From Chaetorhynchus papuensis (taxonomy: Eukaryota; Chordata; Aves; Passeriformes; Rhipiduridae): a stretch of 64,000 nucleotides of DNA. The stretch spans positions 62,001 to 126,000 of the forward strand of contig VWYX01000735.1 in assembly GCA_013396525.1 (NCBI GenBank), given 5' to 3'. A program made the position numbers and the translations under genes. Positions 62,801 through 64,000 of the stretch are shown here, in pieces. The notes below the pieces were generated by a model, which was given only the letters and a program-made list of their open reading frames with translations, was not told the DNA's origin and ran no database searches. The first letter of the stretch is position 1. Every line of letters starts with the position of its first letter.

Positions 62801-64000
62801 TTAGCAAGGACTGAGCACAGGAGGGGGACTGGGAGACACAGAACAAAATCCTGAGGAGCTCCACTCATCCCATTCCACCCCGGCCACGGGCAGGGAACCT
62901 TCCACCACACCAGCTTGCTCATCTCCATTTATTCCTAGTTTTTCAATGCTTTTAGCAGAATTCCTGATGTTTTTCCTGGCTGCTGTACAGCAAAAAGCCA
63001 GACTGGGTTTCATTAATGAACTTTAAATGCCTTTGCCCAATAATACAGCAGATTTTTTACTGGGTATTGACATTTTCCCTACAAGGACGAACCCTCAATA
63101 AATCAGTGAATCCTTCAATAAATCAATGAACTCTCAGTAAGTCAGTGGACCCTCAATAAATGAATGAACCCCTCAATAAATCAATGAGACCCTCAATTAA
63201 TCAGTGAACTATCAATAAATCAGTGAACCCCTCAATAAATCAGTGAACCCTCAATAAACCAATGAGACCCTCAATTAATCAATAAACCCTCAATAAACCA
63301 ATGAACCCTCAATAAATTAATGAACCCTCAATTAATCAGTGAACCCTCAACAAACCAAAAAACATTCAATAAATCCACGAGCCCCGTAATAAATCAATAA
63401 ACCCTCGGTAAATCAATGAACTCTCAATAAATCCAGCACGTCCCAGGGAGCTCTGGAGGGGAGCCAGGGATTCTGTGGAACCCCAGCACCCAGCCCAGCT
63501 CATTCCTGCGTCTCCACCAGTCTCTCCCGAGTCCCCAGCCCACGCTGGGAGCCACGAGTGCTGCAGCTCCATCTCAGCAGCCCAGCCCCTGATTTCTGCA
63601 TTAACTTCTCCGGGCCCTCCCACTTCCCGTGGATATAAAGTATAAACTTCCAGCGGCTCTGCCGTAACCCTCCCCATCAAATATTTGGGCGACAGGTGGA
63701 AAATTGTTCTGCCGGCTGAGGAAGACAAAATCCATCCCTCCCGGCAATTTTCCGCAACGGAAACTCCAAAAAAATGAATGTGCAATAAGTTGTGGAAATC
63801 AATCTGGGATATTATCGCGCGCCAGCAGCGTGCTGGGAATCTTCAGGCGCCAGCGGACCCCGCTTATCTGGGTGTTAAAAATCTCATTTCTCGCGCCCAG
63901 TGCGCAGGGTGAGACACCCGGCGGGGCTGCCACTCGAGACTGTCACCTCCTCACCCGGGCTCCTCCAGCTGGGAGGCTCGGGGGCTGCTGGGGTCAGGGA
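59882..64000 (-). other. UNC5D: UNC5D intron 1 (partial)
   Basis: At least 4119 bp upstream of exon 2, running to the window edge. No signal-peptide exon was found in it, so exon 1 lies outside. It carries an AATAAATCA-type array at 63090-63434. The last 200 bp are CpG-rich, but no start codon with a leader followed by a donor is seen. Confidence 0.8.
63090..63434. repeat. 19-21 bp AT-rich tandem array, about 17 copies
   Basis: Imperfect units of form CCCTCAATAAATCAGTGAA. Unit length and sequence vary along the array. Confidence 0.95.

Noticed and set aside
63800..64000. CpG-rich right edge as UNC5D promoter or exon 1
   Set aside because: No start codon followed by a hydrophobic leader and a phase 1 donor on the minus strand; composition alone is not enough.

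Overview
The window reads as genomic DNA from a bird. It has several fragments of CR1-type retroposon 3' ends (best at 21880-22040, 39020-39118, 52758-52850 and 58700-58795), short introns, high and uneven GC, and many short GC-rich tandem arrays, as expected of an avian gene-dense (possibly micro-) chromosome. Placement on a particular chromosome and the exact species are not shown by the sequence.

The window carries one recognisable gene, on the minus strand: UNC5D (UNC5H4), a netrin-family dependence receptor. Sixteen coding exons (exons 2 to 17 in vertebrate UNC5 numbering) run from 59881 down to the stop codon at 18954-18956. Every joint keeps the reading frame and, apart from the acceptor of one microexon, uses GT-AG. 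Together they encode about 926 residues: the end of the N-terminal leader region, Ig1, Ig2, two thrombospondin type 1 repeats, the membrane span, a cytoplasmic linker with a DVID caspase-type site, ZU5, UPA and the death domain. Exon 1 (start codon and signal peptide) lies beyond the right edge. A long 3' UTR follows the stop, probably ending at an AATAAA signal at 12768-12773 and giving about 6.2 kb of UTR that includes a 20-bp minisatellite of about 30 copies.

Layout on the plus strand: 1-12750, intergenic sequence downstream of UNC5D with no supportable gene and a palindromic RFX-type X-box at 6646-6659; 12750-18953, predicted 3' UTR; 18954-20418, death domain exons; 22083-29909, UPA and ZU5 exons; 31685-33783, cytoplasmic linker and membrane exons, with an assembly gap at 33929-34275; 36817-36849, a 33-nt cassette microexon; 40467-41669, thrombospondin repeats and Ig2; 52241-59881, Ig2 start and Ig1; 59882-64000, part of intron 1.

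The most notable observation is the microexon. Its sequence (DKKPLHEIKSQ), length, phase and donor are those of the UNC5 juxtamembrane cassette exon, but the dinucleotide at its acceptor is TG, not AG, behind an uninterrupted pyrimidine tract. Others are an exact 24-bp in-frame duplication in exon 10, a 29-bp triplication just upstream of the exon 4 acceptor, the 3' UTR minisatellite, and AT-rich intronic islands that look like regulatory elements. I saw no wholly new gene system; the window is one conserved receptor gene with local novelties.
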